Below, piece after piece: positions 7,917 to 17,058 of a stretch of 64,000 bases of DNA. The notes below the pieces were generated by a model. It was not told the origin of the DNA and did no database searches. It saw nothing but the letters and a program-made list of their open reading frames with translations. Position 1 is the stretch's first letter. Every line of letters starts with the position of its first letter. The stretch comes from Marinilabiliaceae bacterium UBA5488 (GTDB lineage Bacteria > Bacteroidota > Bacteroidia > Bacteroidales > Marinilabiliaceae): contig DIPM01000033.1 of assembly GCA_002427105.1 (NCBI GenBank), positions 62,001-126,000 on the forward strand, written 5' to 3'. The translations under genes and the position numbers were made by a program.

Positions 7917-8999
7917 CTATATAAATGGCGGCTTTGTAACAAGGGCCTTCAAATCTTTGTTTCTGATTCTTATAAATATTTCTGTACCGGGTTTCCAATA
8001 TTCCCTGCTGATGTACCCCAGTCCTATGCCCTGCTTTAAAACTGGCGACATAGTTCCCGATGTTACCTTGCCAATTAGCTCACCATTTGCATTAACAATC
8101 TCATATCCATGGCGCGGAATGCCTCTTTCCTGTAAAACAAAGCCTTTTAAGGCCCTTTTAATGCCGGCTGTTTTTTGGTTTTGAAGCCTCTCTCTGTCAA
8201 TAAAATCTTTATTGTCAACAAAGCTGGTAATCCATCCCAAACCAGCTTCTAAAGGCGAGGTAGTATCATCTATATCGTTACCATAAAGACAAAATCCCAT
8301 TTCGAGACGTAAAGTATCACGAGCACCCAGACCCGCCGGAATCAATCCTTCACCTTTACCTATCTCAAGAATTTTATCCCACACCTGGACAGCATTATCA
8401 GTATTAACATAAAGCTCAAAACCTCCTGCACCGGTATAACCTGTATTTGAAACAATAACATCCTTAACACCGGCTACTGTCCCAATAGCAAAGGAGTAAG
8501 ATGCTATTGAAGCAAGATTAAGGTCACATATTTTTTGCAAAATTGCTGCAGCTTTAGGCCCCTGAACCGCTAACAATGCGAAATCGCTGCTGGCATTGAC
8601 CAGAGCGGCATCCATACTGTTATTCTTGACAAACCAGGACCAGTCTTTTTCTATATTGCCGGCGTTAACCACAGCAAGGTATTTTTCATCGCCAAACTTA
8701 TAAATCAGCAAATCGTCAACAATTCCACCTTGTCCGTTAGGGAGGCAGGTGTATTGCGCTTTACCGGTCTCCAATCTGGATACATCGTTACTGCATATTC
8801 TCGTGAGAAGGTCGAAGGCGCTTTTACCCGTAATCCAAAATTCACCCATGTGCGACACATCAAAAACAGCAGCCGCCTCCCTTACTGCCATGTGTTCAAC
8901 ATTAATGCCGCTGTATTCGACGGGCATTTGAAAACCGGCAAAAGGCACCATTTTTGCGCCCAGCTGAATATGACGCTCAAACAGGACAGTCTTTTTCAT
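7917..8999 (-). CDS. gcvT: Aminomethyltransferase (glycine cleavage T protein)
   Basis: Tetrahydrofolate-dependent T protein of the glycine cleavage system; it releases ammonia and forms 5,10-methylene-THF from the aminomethyl group on lipoylated GcvH. 360 residues, full length. Seen: HIQLGAKMVPFAGFQMPVEY at the N terminus, AVFDVSHMGEFWITG, GGIVDDLLIYKF, LAVQGPKA, VSNTGYTGAGGFELYV, GLGARDTLRLEMGFCLYGND and SGTMSPVLKQGIGLGYI. The other gcv genes are not in the window, so the system is scattered. I checked the 110-base leader for a glycine riboswitch and found none. The gene points toward serC, the same one-carbon/serine neighbourhood. Confidence 0.96.
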   Translation of the reverse strand: MKKTVLFERHIQLGAKMVPFAGFQMPVEYSGINVEHMAVREAAAVFDVSHMGEFWITGKSAFDLLTRICSNDVSRLETGKAQYTCLPNGQGGIVDDLLIYKFGDEKYLAVVNAGNIEKDWSWFVKNNSMDAALVNASSDFALLAVQGPKAAAILQKICDLNLASIASYSFAIGTVAGVKDVIVSNTGYTGAGGFELYVNTDNAVQVWDKILEIGKGEGLIPAGLGARDTLRLEMGFCLYGNDIDDTTSPLEAGLGWITSFVDNKDFIDRERLQNQKTAGIKRALKGFVLQERGIPRHGYEIVNANGELIGKVTSGTMSPVLKQGIGLGYISREYWKPGTEIFIRIRNKDLKALVTKPPFI

Positions 9000-9116
9000 A
9001 GAAATATTGCTTTATAAAATTTGCCAAAAATTGAGAAACTCAGCAAAAATTAAATAATTATTGCATTTTTCAATTTATCTCAACAATTATTCAGCGAATG
9101 TATTATTTTTGTTTGT

Positions 9117-9124
9117 CAAAAATA
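9117..9124 (-). promoter_or_regulatory. Putative -7 box for gcvT
   Basis: Minus-strand TATTTTTG, 118 bases upstream of gcvT. An AT-rich TATTTTTG also occurs on the plus strand at 9104-9111, so chance is possible here. Confidence 0.28.
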
Positions 9125-9176
9125 AGAATTAGACCCTGCTTTTTGAAGATAATATTTTAAAGTAGTAGATTTGTAG

Positions 9177-9184
9177 TACTTTTG
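9177..9184 (+). promoter_or_regulatory. Putative -7 box for the Hpt-STAS pair
   Basis: TACTTTTG followed by C, a full Bacteroidota -7 match, 22 bases before the chosen ATG at 9206. No TTG at 19-21 bases upstream was seen. A transcript starting just after it would have a very short leader. Confidence 0.45.
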
Positions 9185-9205
9185 CATAAAAAAAGAGTCA
9201 GAACC

Positions 9206-9682
9206 ATGTCAGCGGTTTACAAAGAGATAGACCTCTCTTATCTGGAAAGCATCGCCGATGGAGACAGAGAGATTATAAATGAGTTGATTACAATCTTTTT
9301 AGATCAAATTCCCGAATTCTCCGAAGGCTTGGACCATGGATTAAACAACAGGGATTGGCGGATTTTGGCTGCAATTGCTCATAAGGCAAAATCATCAGTT
9401 ATTTCTATGGGTATGAACACCCTTGGTAATATAGACTTAAAGAACCTGGAGTTAATCGCGAAGAGTCTGCGGGTTAATGAATTACAAAACAATCCTGCTC
9501 TTAACGAGAAAGAGCAGGAAGAATTAAGAAGAACACTTCATAGCTTAGGCAGCTACCCACCTGAAAAGCAAAAGTGGATAAGAGAAAACAGCAATGAAGA
9601 GATTATGCGTTCCATAATCAACAATTTTAAATCAAAATGCGATATTGCGTGTAACGAACTAAGGAGTGTATTAGTAAAATAA
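9206..9682 (+). CDS. Hpt (histidine phosphotransfer) domain protein
   Basis: A 158-residue soluble helical protein. The segment DREIINELITIFLDQIPEF followed by IAAIAHKAKSSVISMGM-like sequence (actual AAIAHKAKSS) is the Hpt signature, with H59 as the expected phospho-acceptor; Hpt proteins relay phosphate between response-regulator receivers. The C-terminal half (NEKEQEELRRTL to the end) is extra helix rich in Glu and Lys. A TTG start 8 codons earlier is possible, but the ATG at 9206 gives the normal domain start. The gene is followed after 5 bases by a STAS-domain gene, so a phosphorelay linked to anti-anti-sigma type regulation is inferred. No histidine kinase or receiver is adjacent. Confidence 0.82.
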   Translation: MSAVYKEIDLSYLESIADGDREIINELITIFLDQIPEFSEGLDHGLNNRDWRILAAIAHKAKSSVISMGMNTLGNIDLKNLELIAKSLRVNELQNNPALNEKEQEELRRTLHSLGSYPPEKQKWIRENSNEEIMRSIINNFKSKCDIACNELRSVLVK

Positions 9683-9687
9683 TTGCC

Positions 9688-9999
9688 ATGTTGAAGACTG
9701 AAAAAATTGAGAACAATCGATATTTATCGACAATTGAAGGGACTGATAGGCTAAATGCTACTATTGCGCCGTTGGTAAAAGACCAACTGTCTAATCTCTT
9801 AGTGCAGAGCGGCTATAACTTAACACTGAATCTTCAGAACATACGTTTTATTGACAGTACCGGAATCGGGGTATTAATTTCAGCCCTTAAGGCAGCTCGC
9901 GAAAATAACGGCACTTTTATGCTACGCAATGTTGATAAGGATGTGTATAGCCTCTTAAGCCTTATGAAATTAGATAAGGTATTTGATTTCAGCAATTAG
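9688..9999 (+). CDS. STAS domain protein (anti-anti-sigma factor type)
   Basis: A 103-residue stand-alone STAS domain. It has the typical first strand (TIEGTDRLNATIAPLVKDQL), a hydrophobic NLTLNLQNIRFID strand and the conserved phosphorylation loop DSTGIGVLISALK with S57. Such proteins bind and are phosphorylated by GHKL-type switch kinases, and are reset by PP2C phosphatases. Only 5 bases separate it from the Hpt gene, so they form one unit. A SiaB-type GHKL kinase is encoded about 7 kb away (17059-17607), but a direct link is unproven. Followed by a strong hairpin terminator. Confidence 0.88.
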   Translation: MLKTEKIENNRYLSTIEGTDRLNATIAPLVKDQLSNLLVQSGYNLTLNLQNIRFIDSTGIGVLISALKAARENNGTFMLRNVDKDVYSLLSLMKLDKVFDFSN

Positions 10000-10023
10000 G
10001 AAATTTTTAAGTTATTTATAGAA

Positions 10024-10061
10024 CAAAGGGAGTGGCCGTTAATAAGCGAGCACTCCCTTTG
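10024..10061 (+). terminator. Hairpin terminator between the STAS gene and clpB
   Basis: CAAAGGGAGTG (10024-10034) pairs perfectly with CACTCCCTTTG (10051-10061), an 11-base stem with a 16-base loop, followed by CTTTATTTG. It lies 24 bases after the STAS stop and between convergent genes, so it may serve both strands. Confidence 0.75.
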
Positions 10062-10084
10062 CTTTATTTGCAAGTATTATAGAG

Positions 10085-12667
10085 CTATTTGTTTGAAAAT
10101 GTCAAACCTTCCTGGTTCGCATCTACGCTTAGCGGACGTTCTTGTGTTAGCTCCTCGGATATTATTAATTCCGACAATTTGTTTACCAAATATTTTTGAA
10201 TCGTTCGCTTGATTGGACGAGCTCCGTAAATTGGGTCAAATCCTGTTTGTGCAAGCCATTCAACAGCCTTTTCAGAAATTTGCAGTTCAAACCCTTGTGA
10301 GTTAAGCATCTCCTCAACCCTCTTTAGCTGCAGTCGAGTCACTTCAGTGATTTCCGACTTCCCTAAGGGGGTGAAAATGATTATTTCATCAATCCGGTTT
10401 AAAAACTCAGGAGTTATAGATTTTTTCAGCAGTTCCGTAACTTCGTTGCGTGCCGACTCGCTCACTCTAACTCCATCTTTCCCGTTATTCTCAATGCTAT
10501 TCTGCAAAATGGCTGATCCAAGATTGGAGGTCATTATGATTATCGTGTTTTTGAAATCAACAACACGACCCTTGTTATCCGTCAACCTTCCATCATCAAG
10601 TACCTGCAACAAAATATTGAACACATCGGGATGAGCTTTTTCTATTTCATCTAATAAAACTACCGAGTAAGGCTTGTGTCTGACAGCCTCGGTAAGCTGT
10701 CCTCCCTCATCATAACCCACATAGCCCGGAGGAGCTCCTACCAGACGCGACACGGAATGGCGCTCCTGATATTCAGACATATCAATACGTGTCAACAGGT
10801 TATCATCATCAAAGAGAAGACCTGCCAATGCCTTAGCCAGTTCGCTCTTTCCGACACCGGTTGTTCCCAAAAAAATAAAGGAGCCAACCGGCCGACGTGC
10901 ATCCTGTAAGCCTGCCCTACTTCTTCTTACTGCGTTAGCAACAGCCGAGACGGCTTCATCCTGTCCAATCACCCTTTTGTGCAAGTCGTCTTCTATGGTC
11001 AACAACTTTTGGCGCTCACTACGCAGCATACGGCTAACAGGAATACCCGTCCATCGGCTAACCACCTGAGCTATATCCTCCGAGTCAACTTCCTCCTTGA
11101 CCATAGGCTTATCCGACTGTTTACTTTTCAAACTTTCTTTTAATATCTCGATTGATTGTTCAGCATTCTTAATTTTTCCATATCGAAGTTCGGCTACTTT
11201 ATCATAATGTCCTTCACGTTCAGCTTTAGAGGCTTCAAATTTATATGATTCAATATCCGATTTCAGTTTTTGTATTGAGTCAATAACTGCCTTTTCTTCT
11301 TCCCATTTTGAGCGCATTCCGGTGCGCTCATCTTTAAGGGTTGTTATCTCTTGCGACAGCGAATCCAACTTTTGGGTGTTGCCCTCACGTTTAATTGCTT
11401 CTCTCTCTATCTCGAGCTGCTTGATGCGTCTTTCTATTTCATCTATCTCTTCGGGCACGGAGTTCATCTCCAATCTTAGGCGTGCTGCAGCCTCGTCAAC
11501 AAGGTCAATGGCTTTGTCGGGCAAGAAGCGATCAGAAATATATCTCTTAGACAGTTCAACAGCCGCTATAATAGCCTCGTCGCGGATTCTTACTTTGTGG
11601 TGAGACTCATACCTCTCCTTTAGTCCGCGCAATATTGAAATGGAAGACACAACATCGGGCTCGTCAACCATAACGATTTGGAACCTCCGTTCCAAAGCCT
11701 TATCCTTTTCAAAATATTTCTGGTATTCACTAAGCGTGCTTGCCCCTATTGCCCTAAGTTCTCCTCTTGCCAATGCAGGCTTCAGGATATTGGCCGCATC
11801 CATGGCGCCCTCACCTTTCCCGGCACCTACCAGGGTGTGGATTTCATCGATAAATAGTACAATTTCACCTTCGCTGCTTATCACCTCTTTGACGACAGCC
11901 TTAAGACGTTCTTCAAACTCACCCTTATACTTTGCTCCGGCCACAAGCGCTCCCATATCAAGTGAAAATACCTGCTTGCTCTTAAGGTTCTCAGGAACAT
12001 CGCCATCGATTATGCGCTGTGCCAGGCCTTCAGCAATGGCCGTCTTCCCTACTCCCGGCTCACCCAGTAGTATAGGATTGTTTTTTGTTCGTCGCGATAA
12101 TATCTGAAGAATTCTACGAATCTCATCATCTCTTCCTATAACAGGATCAAGCTTACCCGAGCGCGCACGGTCGTTAAGGTTGATAGCAAATCTGTTGAGG
12201 GCATTATAGCTTTCCTCCGCCGAAGGAGTATCGGCCTTACTTCCTTTGCGAAGTTCGGCAATGGCCTTCTCCATAGACGATTCAGAAGCGCCGGCATCTT
12301 TCAGCATCTTGGCAACTTCATCTTTGCCGGCTAATATTCCAAGCAGGATATGCTCTATAGAAGCAAAGCTATCTCCAATGTTCTTAGACTTATTAACAGC
12401 CTTTTGCAGGGCATCTGCTGATTCCCGACTCAGATAAGGCTCGGCACCACTCACGCGAGGATATGATTCGATAATTTTGTCGAGGATAGGAGAAATCTTT
12501 CCAATGCCTGATTTGCGAAACAAGAAATCCGTAAGGCTTTCGTCAATCTGAATCACTCCTTTTAATAAGTGACCCGGTTCGACAGCCTGACGACCCGAAG
12601 CTGAAGCAATTTGAAATGCTTCTTGAATTGCTTCCTGCGATTTTATTGTAAACTGATTTAGATTCAT
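10085..12667 (-). CDS. clpB: ATP-dependent chaperone ClpB
   Basis: Hexameric AAA+ disaggregase that rescues aggregated proteins with DnaK. 860 residues, the usual length. Order: N-terminal Clp_N repeats (NQFTIKSQEAIQEAFQIA to about 145), first AAA+ with Walker A GEPGVGKTAIAEG near residue 205, the coiled-coil middle domain from about 405 to 525 (rich in Glu, Lys and Arg, IERRIKQLEIEREAIKREG) that distinguishes ClpB from ClpA and ClpC, second AAA+ with GTTGVGKSELAKA near 605, then sensor 2 GARPIKRTIQKYLVN. Single gene between a terminator and a 302-base spacer. No heat-shock element could be recognised upstream. Confidence 0.98.
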   Translation of the reverse strand: MNLNQFTIKSQEAIQEAFQIASASGRQAVEPGHLLKGVIQIDESLTDFLFRKSGIGKISPILDKIIESYPRVSGAEPYLSRESADALQKAVNKSKNIGDSFASIEHILLGILAGKDEVAKMLKDAGASESSMEKAIAELRKGSKADTPSAEESYNALNRFAINLNDRARSGKLDPVIGRDDEIRRILQILSRRTKNNPILLGEPGVGKTAIAEGLAQRIIDGDVPENLKSKQVFSLDMGALVAGAKYKGEFEERLKAVVKEVISSEGEIVLFIDEIHTLVGAGKGEGAMDAANILKPALARGELRAIGASTLSEYQKYFEKDKALERRFQIVMVDEPDVVSSISILRGLKERYESHHKVRIRDEAIIAAVELSKRYISDRFLPDKAIDLVDEAAARLRLEMNSVPEEIDEIERRIKQLEIEREAIKREGNTQKLDSLSQEITTLKDERTGMRSKWEEEKAVIDSIQKLKSDIESYKFEASKAEREGHYDKVAELRYGKIKNAEQSIEILKESLKSKQSDKPMVKEEVDSEDIAQVVSRWTGIPVSRMLRSERQKLLTIEDDLHKRVIGQDEAVSAVANAVRRSRAGLQDARRPVGSFIFLGTTGVGKSELAKALAGLLFDDDNLLTRIDMSEYQERHSVSRLVGAPPGYVGYDEGGQLTEAVRHKPYSVVLLDEIEKAHPDVFNILLQVLDDGRLTDNKGRVVDFKNTIIIMTSNLGSAILQNSIENNGKDGVRVSESARNEVTELLKKSITPEFLNRIDEIIIFTPLGKSEITEVTRLQLKRVEEMLNSQGFELQISEKAVEWLAQTGFDPIYGARPIKRTIQKYLVNKLSELIISEELTQERPLSVDANQEGLTFSNK

Positions 12668-12969
12668 AATTTCAATGCTTTTTTGCTTATTAATAGCAAA
12701 TGAGCTGCCAGAGGTAAATCAGCGCCAAAACGGCACACTAAAATCTACTTATGAGCCAATTTGGCAGACTGCAGAAAACTTTAAATCAAAGCGAACTAAG
12801 ATAATGACATGACTCTTTAGTAAAGCAGACAAAATTTGCAGCAATATCCTTTAAAACGCAAGATATTTTACGAAAAAACGAAATAAGAATTTTATATTGT
12901 GAAGGTATTTGAATAACTTTGATCAAACTGCTTTACAGCATAGCGACGAATTATATAAATCACACACGA
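12668..12969. other. Divergent intergenic spacer clpB / exported-protein gene
   Basis: 302 bases with no convincing gene. It must hold the promoters of both flanking genes. On the plus strand a TAACTTTG box is seen at 12914-12921. On the minus strand I find no TAnnTTTG upstream of clpB, which may mean a different sigma factor or a diverged box. Confidence 0.5.
12914..12921 (+). promoter_or_regulatory. Putative -7 box for the exported protein / ABC transporter unit
   Basis: TAACTTTG, TAnnTTTG type, 49 bases before the ATG at 12970. The -33 region is T-rich but lacks a proper TTG. Confidence 0.4.
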
Positions 12970-13395
12970 ATGAACAAAAAACATATCATTATAGCTGCGC
13001 TTTCATTGCTTGTCTTTATGCACCCTGTTGGAATAAACTCACAGGAAGACAGCTTGATAGACGACTGTCTCTCATCCATTGAATCGCCCTTTGTTGCCGG
13101 CGATAGTTCCTCCAAGGCCTTGCTGGTTGGCGAAGAAGTTGCTGAATTCAGGACAACCCTGTTCGACGGGAATACTTACCGATTAGTAATGTGTAGCCAC
13201 CTTCCGGGGCTAATTGAGTTTTCATTGTATGACACAAATCGCAACCTGCTATTTTCAAACCGTGATTTTGGAAACACCTGCAGCTGGGATTTTAAGATGG
13301 AAGGCTCGATGGAGTGCATAATAGAGGCTCGCTTAAACAACGAAATTGCCGAATCAGGTATGGCCATAATGCTTCTTGGGTTCAAGGTAAGATAA
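12970..13395 (+). CDS. Small exported protein of unknown function (paralogue of the gene at 1011)
   Basis: 141 residues from the ATG at 12970 (a longer frame from a TTG would add 17 residues ahead of a perfect signal peptide, so the ATG is preferred). MNKKHIIIAALSLLVFM and the following segment to about GINSQE form the signal peptide. The mature part is beta-rich and aligns with the product of 1011-1469 over the segments YRLV, LYDTNRNLLFSN, CSWDF, ECIIEAR and GMAIMLLGFKV. It contains several cysteines (DDCLSS, VMCSH, NTCSWD, MECII) that could pair in the periplasm. It precedes the ABC transporter gene by 86 bases and may be cotranscribed. Function unknown. Confidence 0.75.
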   Translation: MNKKHIIIAALSLLVFMHPVGINSQEDSLIDDCLSSIESPFVAGDSSSKALLVGEEVAEFRTTLFDGNTYRLVMCSHLPGLIEFSLYDTNRNLLFSNRDFGNTCSWDFKMEGSMECIIEARLNNEIAESGMAIMLLGFKVR

Positions 13396-13481
13396 AATGA
13401 GCCATAAGAAAGCAAGTCGCCAAAGCGCTTAATGAATCCTTGGGCGAATTCCGTTTGACAGAGTTAAAGAATTAATAAGGT

Positions 13482-16400
13482 ATGAACGAAGAGATACTAA
13501 AAGCGCTGATGCAGCTATTCGCTCTGGTTTCCTCACCTAATCAGAATGAAGATCATCGACGCGAAGTTGTGCGAAATTATCTTTCGCAACAGCTAAATAG
13601 TCAGCGGGTTGACGAGTATCTTTCGATGTATGATTTATTTGTTCATGAGCAAGAGTTGCGACTTAGTGAGCCCTCAAAACTTAGAAAGCGTTATTCGGCA
13701 AGCTCTGTAAAGGTTCTTAAGATTGCCACCTCAATCAATGAAGAGCTAACCCACTATCAGAAGCTGATTGTTATTATCCAGCTACTTGAATTTATCAGTA
13801 GCGGACAAAAGGCCATTTCAGTTATGGAGACTGAATTTGCCAATACCATCTCAGAAACCTTCAATATAAATAGTAGTGAATATTTTGAGATTTATGCCTT
13901 TATAACCGATAATTTTAGAAATCAGGCACCGGGGAATAACCTTCTCGTTATTAGTGGAGAAAAGCGGCACAAGGATAAAAGCGGCTATCTTTATCAGGAG
14001 CATTTACAGAATGAGTTACGTATATTAAACGTGCATTCAGGTAATCTCCTGTTGATTAAATCAAAGCAATCCAGCAATTTGACCGTTAACGGTCAAATTA
14101 TTCAAGCCGGGAAGGTTTACTTTATGAGACCAGGTAGTTCGCTTCGCCATCGTAGGTCTGCACCTCTAACTTTTACCTTTATTTCAAACCTGTTTTACAA
14201 GAATAAACAAAAGGATCCTATTCTATTCGAGGCAAAAAATATATCTTTTAAGTATTATCGGAGTGATGCAGGCATTAGAGCTATGGATTTCATGTCCAAC
14301 TCCGGAAGTTTGGTTGGAATAATGGGTGATTCGGGGTCAGGAAAGACCACTTTAATCAGCCTCCTTACCGGCATGTTGGAGCCTGAAACAGGTTCAGTTA
14401 CAATTAACGGAGTTGATATTCATAAAAGTGCCGAGAAAGTAAAAGGCCTGATAGGCTATGTGTCGCAGGACGACCTTCTGATTGAAGATCTTACGGTTTA
14501 TCAAAATTTATACTATAACGCTAAATTATGTTTTGACCATATCTCCTTGCACAATATAAAGAGAAAAGTTGATCTCTTATTAAAAGCACTTGGGCTTTAT
14601 GAAATAAGAGATATGAAAGTAGGGAATCCTCTCAACAAAAAAATCAGTGGTGGACAACGCAAGCGTCTTAACATCGCCTTAGAGCTTATACGGGAGCCTG
14701 CTGTAATGTTTTTGGATGAACCTACTTCGGGTCTCTCATCGCGAGACTCTGAGAACATAATGGATTTACTCAAAGATTTAACTCTCAAGGGAAAGCTAAT
14801 CTTTGTGGTAATACACCAGCCTTCGTCTGAGATTTTCAAGATGTTTGATCAGTTGCTTGTGCTCGACCGGGGTGGCTACCTTATCTACGACGGGGAAGCG
14901 GTGGAGGCAATTAACCACTTTAAAAGCTGCATTAATCATGTCAACCGTGAAGAGAATGAATGTCCGGTCTGCGGAAATGTAAGTCCAGAACAGATCCTAA
15001 CCATCGTTAACAGTAATGTACTTGACGAATACGGCAATCCGACAGGTGAGCGCAAAGTAGATGCCGAGGAGTGGTTCAGGCTTTTTAGACAGAGCCCCGC
15101 GTCAACTAAGCCACAAGTTGCCGATAGGCCCTCGAGGGTTCCTGAAGTAAACTTCAAGATTCCAAACCGCTTAAAACAGTTGGATATCTTTATCAGGCGA
15201 GACCTCCTTGCCAAACTTTCAAACAAGCAGTATCTTATTATTAATATATTAGAGACACCGCTTTTGGCCCTAATTCTTTCATCCCTTATTTTATATTTCG
15301 AGCAAAACCCTGCCAACAATAGAGGCTATATTTTCAGCAACAATCCAAATCTTACGGTTTATATAATAATGGCTGTAATAATCTCGATTTTTATAGGATT
15401 ATCGGTTAGTGCGGAAGAGATTATTTCGGACAGGAAGTTGCTGAAGCGAGAATCATTCTTAAACCTGAGTCGTTTAAGCTATCTTAGTTCTAAATTTTTT
15501 ATTTTATCTGCCATTTCGGCCATTCAGGCCGGGCTTTTTGTTCTGGTCGGCAATTCAATAATGGAAATTAAAGGAATGGCCTGGTCCTACTGGATGATAT
15601 TATTTTCATCCGCAGTATTTGCCAATCTTTTGGGTCTGAATATTTCAGATGGATTAAAAAAATCGGTGAATGTCTATATTACTATCCCTTTTTTAATCAT
15701 TCCCCAGTTAATAATTAGTGGAGTATTTGTCAACTACGACCAGCTAAACCCACGACTATCTTCACAAAAAGACATTCCATGGTATGGGGAGCTGATTACT
15801 GCACGATGGGCTTTTGAGGCTTTGGCTGTACACCAGTACAATAATAATCTTTACCATCGTGAATTTGCAGTTTACGAACGCCTTAAAAGTGAAGCAACTT
15901 ACCGTAAAGATTATTGGATTCCTGAGCTTCAAAATCAAATTGGCAGGTGGGCAAAGTCATCTGATAATGATGAGAAGGCTCAAATAGAGGTTTTACTAAG
16001 AAATGAATTAGAGAAACACAATGAGATAATTAAACCATTGCAGGCAAGTATTTCGGCAATAGAATTAGCAAAAACACCCTTGGATAGTGCAGCTCTTGGT
16101 CTTATCAAAGAAAAATTGGAGCAGTATAAGACTTTCTATATAAGGCTTTATAACCTTGCTGATGATTCGATGGAGTCACATAAAAAAGCAATAATTGCCG
16201 ACAAAGGAGAAGACTACCTGACAAAGCTAAGAGAAGACTATCATAATGATAATCTGGAGCGTTTTGTAAGAAGAAGCGATAATATTTTTCTTAACAGGTT
16301 GTTAGTCCTTGACGATGAGCTTGTCAAAAAGTTTGATCCTATTTACACGGAGCCTCAACACCCCTTTATCAAGGCTCATTTTTTAGCTCCGGTTAAGAAG

Positions 16401-16565
16401 ATTAACCGGAGGAGCTTTAGCACCTATAAAGTAAATCTGACTGTTATCTGGATATATAATATTATCCTATTCCTTCTCCTCTACCGTGGAGCTCTCAGAA
16501 GACTCCTAAATTACGGGCATAAGATAAGGAAAGAGAGGGAAATTCCGGAACGCTCATCCAACTAA
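13482..16565 (+). CDS. Large ABCG-like ABC transporter with N-terminal helical and FHA-like regions
   Basis: A 1027-residue fused ATPase-permease. Residues 1-140 are helical and resemble a TerB-type domain; about 165-240 is beta-rich and FHA-like (ELRILNVHSGNLLLI, LTVNGQIIQAGKVYFM). The ABC domain follows: Walker A GDSGSGKTT near 281, YVSQDDLLIEDLTVYQNL, signature ISGGQRKR near 388, Walker B VMFLDEPTSGLSS near 408, H-loop VIHQPSSEIF. A CPVC pair lies near 493. Five membrane spans occupy about 583-750, then a long hydrophilic, partly coiled-coil region to about 970 and a last span before residue 1005. The nucleotide-binding domain preceding the membrane part is the ABCG order. Substrate unknown; the exported-protein gene just upstream may be functionally linked. 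Confidence 0.9.
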   Translation: MNEEILKALMQLFALVSSPNQNEDHRREVVRNYLSQQLNSQRVDEYLSMYDLFVHEQELRLSEPSKLRKRYSASSVKVLKIATSINEELTHYQKLIVIIQLLEFISSGQKAISVMETEFANTISETFNINSSEYFEIYAFITDNFRNQAPGNNLLVISGEKRHKDKSGYLYQEHLQNELRILNVHSGNLLLIKSKQSSNLTVNGQIIQAGKVYFMRPGSSLRHRRSAPLTFTFISNLFYKNKQKDPILFEAKNISFKYYRSDAGIRAMDFMSNSGSLVGIMGDSGSGKTTLISLLTGMLEPETGSVTINGVDIHKSAEKVKGLIGYVSQDDLLIEDLTVYQNLYYNAKLCFDHISLHNIKRKVDLLLKALGLYEIRDMKVGNPLNKKISGGQRKRLNIALELIREPAVMFLDEPTSGLSSRDSENIMDLLKDLTLKGKLIFVVIHQPSSEIFKMFDQLLVLDRGGYLIYDGEAVEAINHFKSCINHVNREENECPVCGNVSPEQILTIVNSNVLDEYGNPTGERKVDAEEWFRLFRQSPASTKPQVADRPSRVPEVNFKIPNRLKQLDIFIRRDLLAKLSNKQYLIINILETPLLALILSSLILYFEQNPANNRGYIFSNNPNLTVYIIMAVIISIFIGLSVSAEEIISDRKLLKRESFLNLSRLSYLSSKFFILSAISAIQAGLFVLVGNSIMEIKGMAWSYWMILFSSAVFANLLGLNISDGLKKSVNVYITIPFLIIPQLIISGVFVNYDQLNPRLSSQKDIPWYGELITARWAFEALAVHQYNNNLYHREFAVYERLKSEATYRKDYWIPELQNQIGRWAKSSDNDEKAQIEVLLRNELEKHNEIIKPLQASISAIELAKTPLDSAALGLIKEKLEQYKTFYIRLYNLADDSMESHKKAIIADKGEDYLTKLREDYHNDNLERFVRRSDNIFLNRLLVLDDELVKKFDPIYTEPQHPFIKAHFLAPVKKINRRSFSTYKVNLTVIWIYNIILFLLLYRGALRRLLNYGHKIRKEREIPERSSN

Positions 16566-16656
16566 CAATAGCACAATTATCTTGTTGTGCTTAAAAACCA
16601 AGCAATATTCAGGCAGGCTTCCAGGAGCAGCCAAACAGTAGGAAGTGCAGGACTTC

Positions 16657-17037
16657 CTACTCCTCCATTTCGATCATAGTAAACGGAATATTGATGATAG
16701 ACTGATAGTCTTCTCCAGCTTCAAACATATCCTCGTCATCTTCTTCATAATACCAGTTAATCTGTACTTTGCTTCCCTTTTTATAAATCAATTCCAGCTT
16801 CTTAAAAATATCAAGAATACATTTTGACGAACTCGTATTGAAATATTCAAGTTGAACATTTACATTAGTAACTTCCAAAGGCCCTGTTCCATACTTGTCC
16901 AACCAATCGATTAAAGGCTTATAAAATTCAACAGAATTTTCAGGAATTGAACGACCTTTAATTTCAATCAATCCCTTTTCACTGTCTAATCTGACATAAG
17001 GAGTTTTGGGGCTTCCTTCACGAATTATTGTTTCCAT
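16657..17037 (-). CDS. SiaC family regulatory phosphoprotein (DUF1987)
   Basis: A 126-residue DUF1987 protein. In Pseudomonas, SiaC is phosphorylated on a threonine by the kinase SiaB and, when unphosphorylated, activates the diguanylate cyclase SiaD. Here the start is IREGSPKTPYVRLDSEKGLIEIKGRSIPENS-like (seen in overlapping pieces), followed by VNVQLEYFNTSSSKCIL, in which T68 matches the position of the phosphorylated Thr. The end is acidic (YYEEDDEDMFEAGEDY). It is 21 bases downstream of the SiaB-type kinase gene, on the same strand. No SiaA phosphatase or SiaD cyclase is in the window, so the downstream partner is unknown. Confidence 0.9.
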   Translation of the reverse strand: METIIREGSPKTPYVRLDSEKGLIEIKGRSIPENSVEFYKPLIDWLDKYGTGPLEVTNVNVQLEYFNTSSSKCILDIFKKLELIYKKGSKVQINWYYEEDDEDMFEAGEDYQSIINIPFTMIEMEE

Positions 17038-17058
17038 AGGGGTATTTAACCAATTTAT

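Noticed and set aside
9000..9181. Glycine riboswitch upstream of gcvT
   Set aside because: The leader is AT-rich and lacks the GGAGAG-type core and the paired stems of a glycine aptamer.
11640..12107. 155-residue plus-strand ORF
   Set aside because: Antisense shadow of clpB; Ser/Ala-rich translation typical of the reverse frame of an AAA+ gene.
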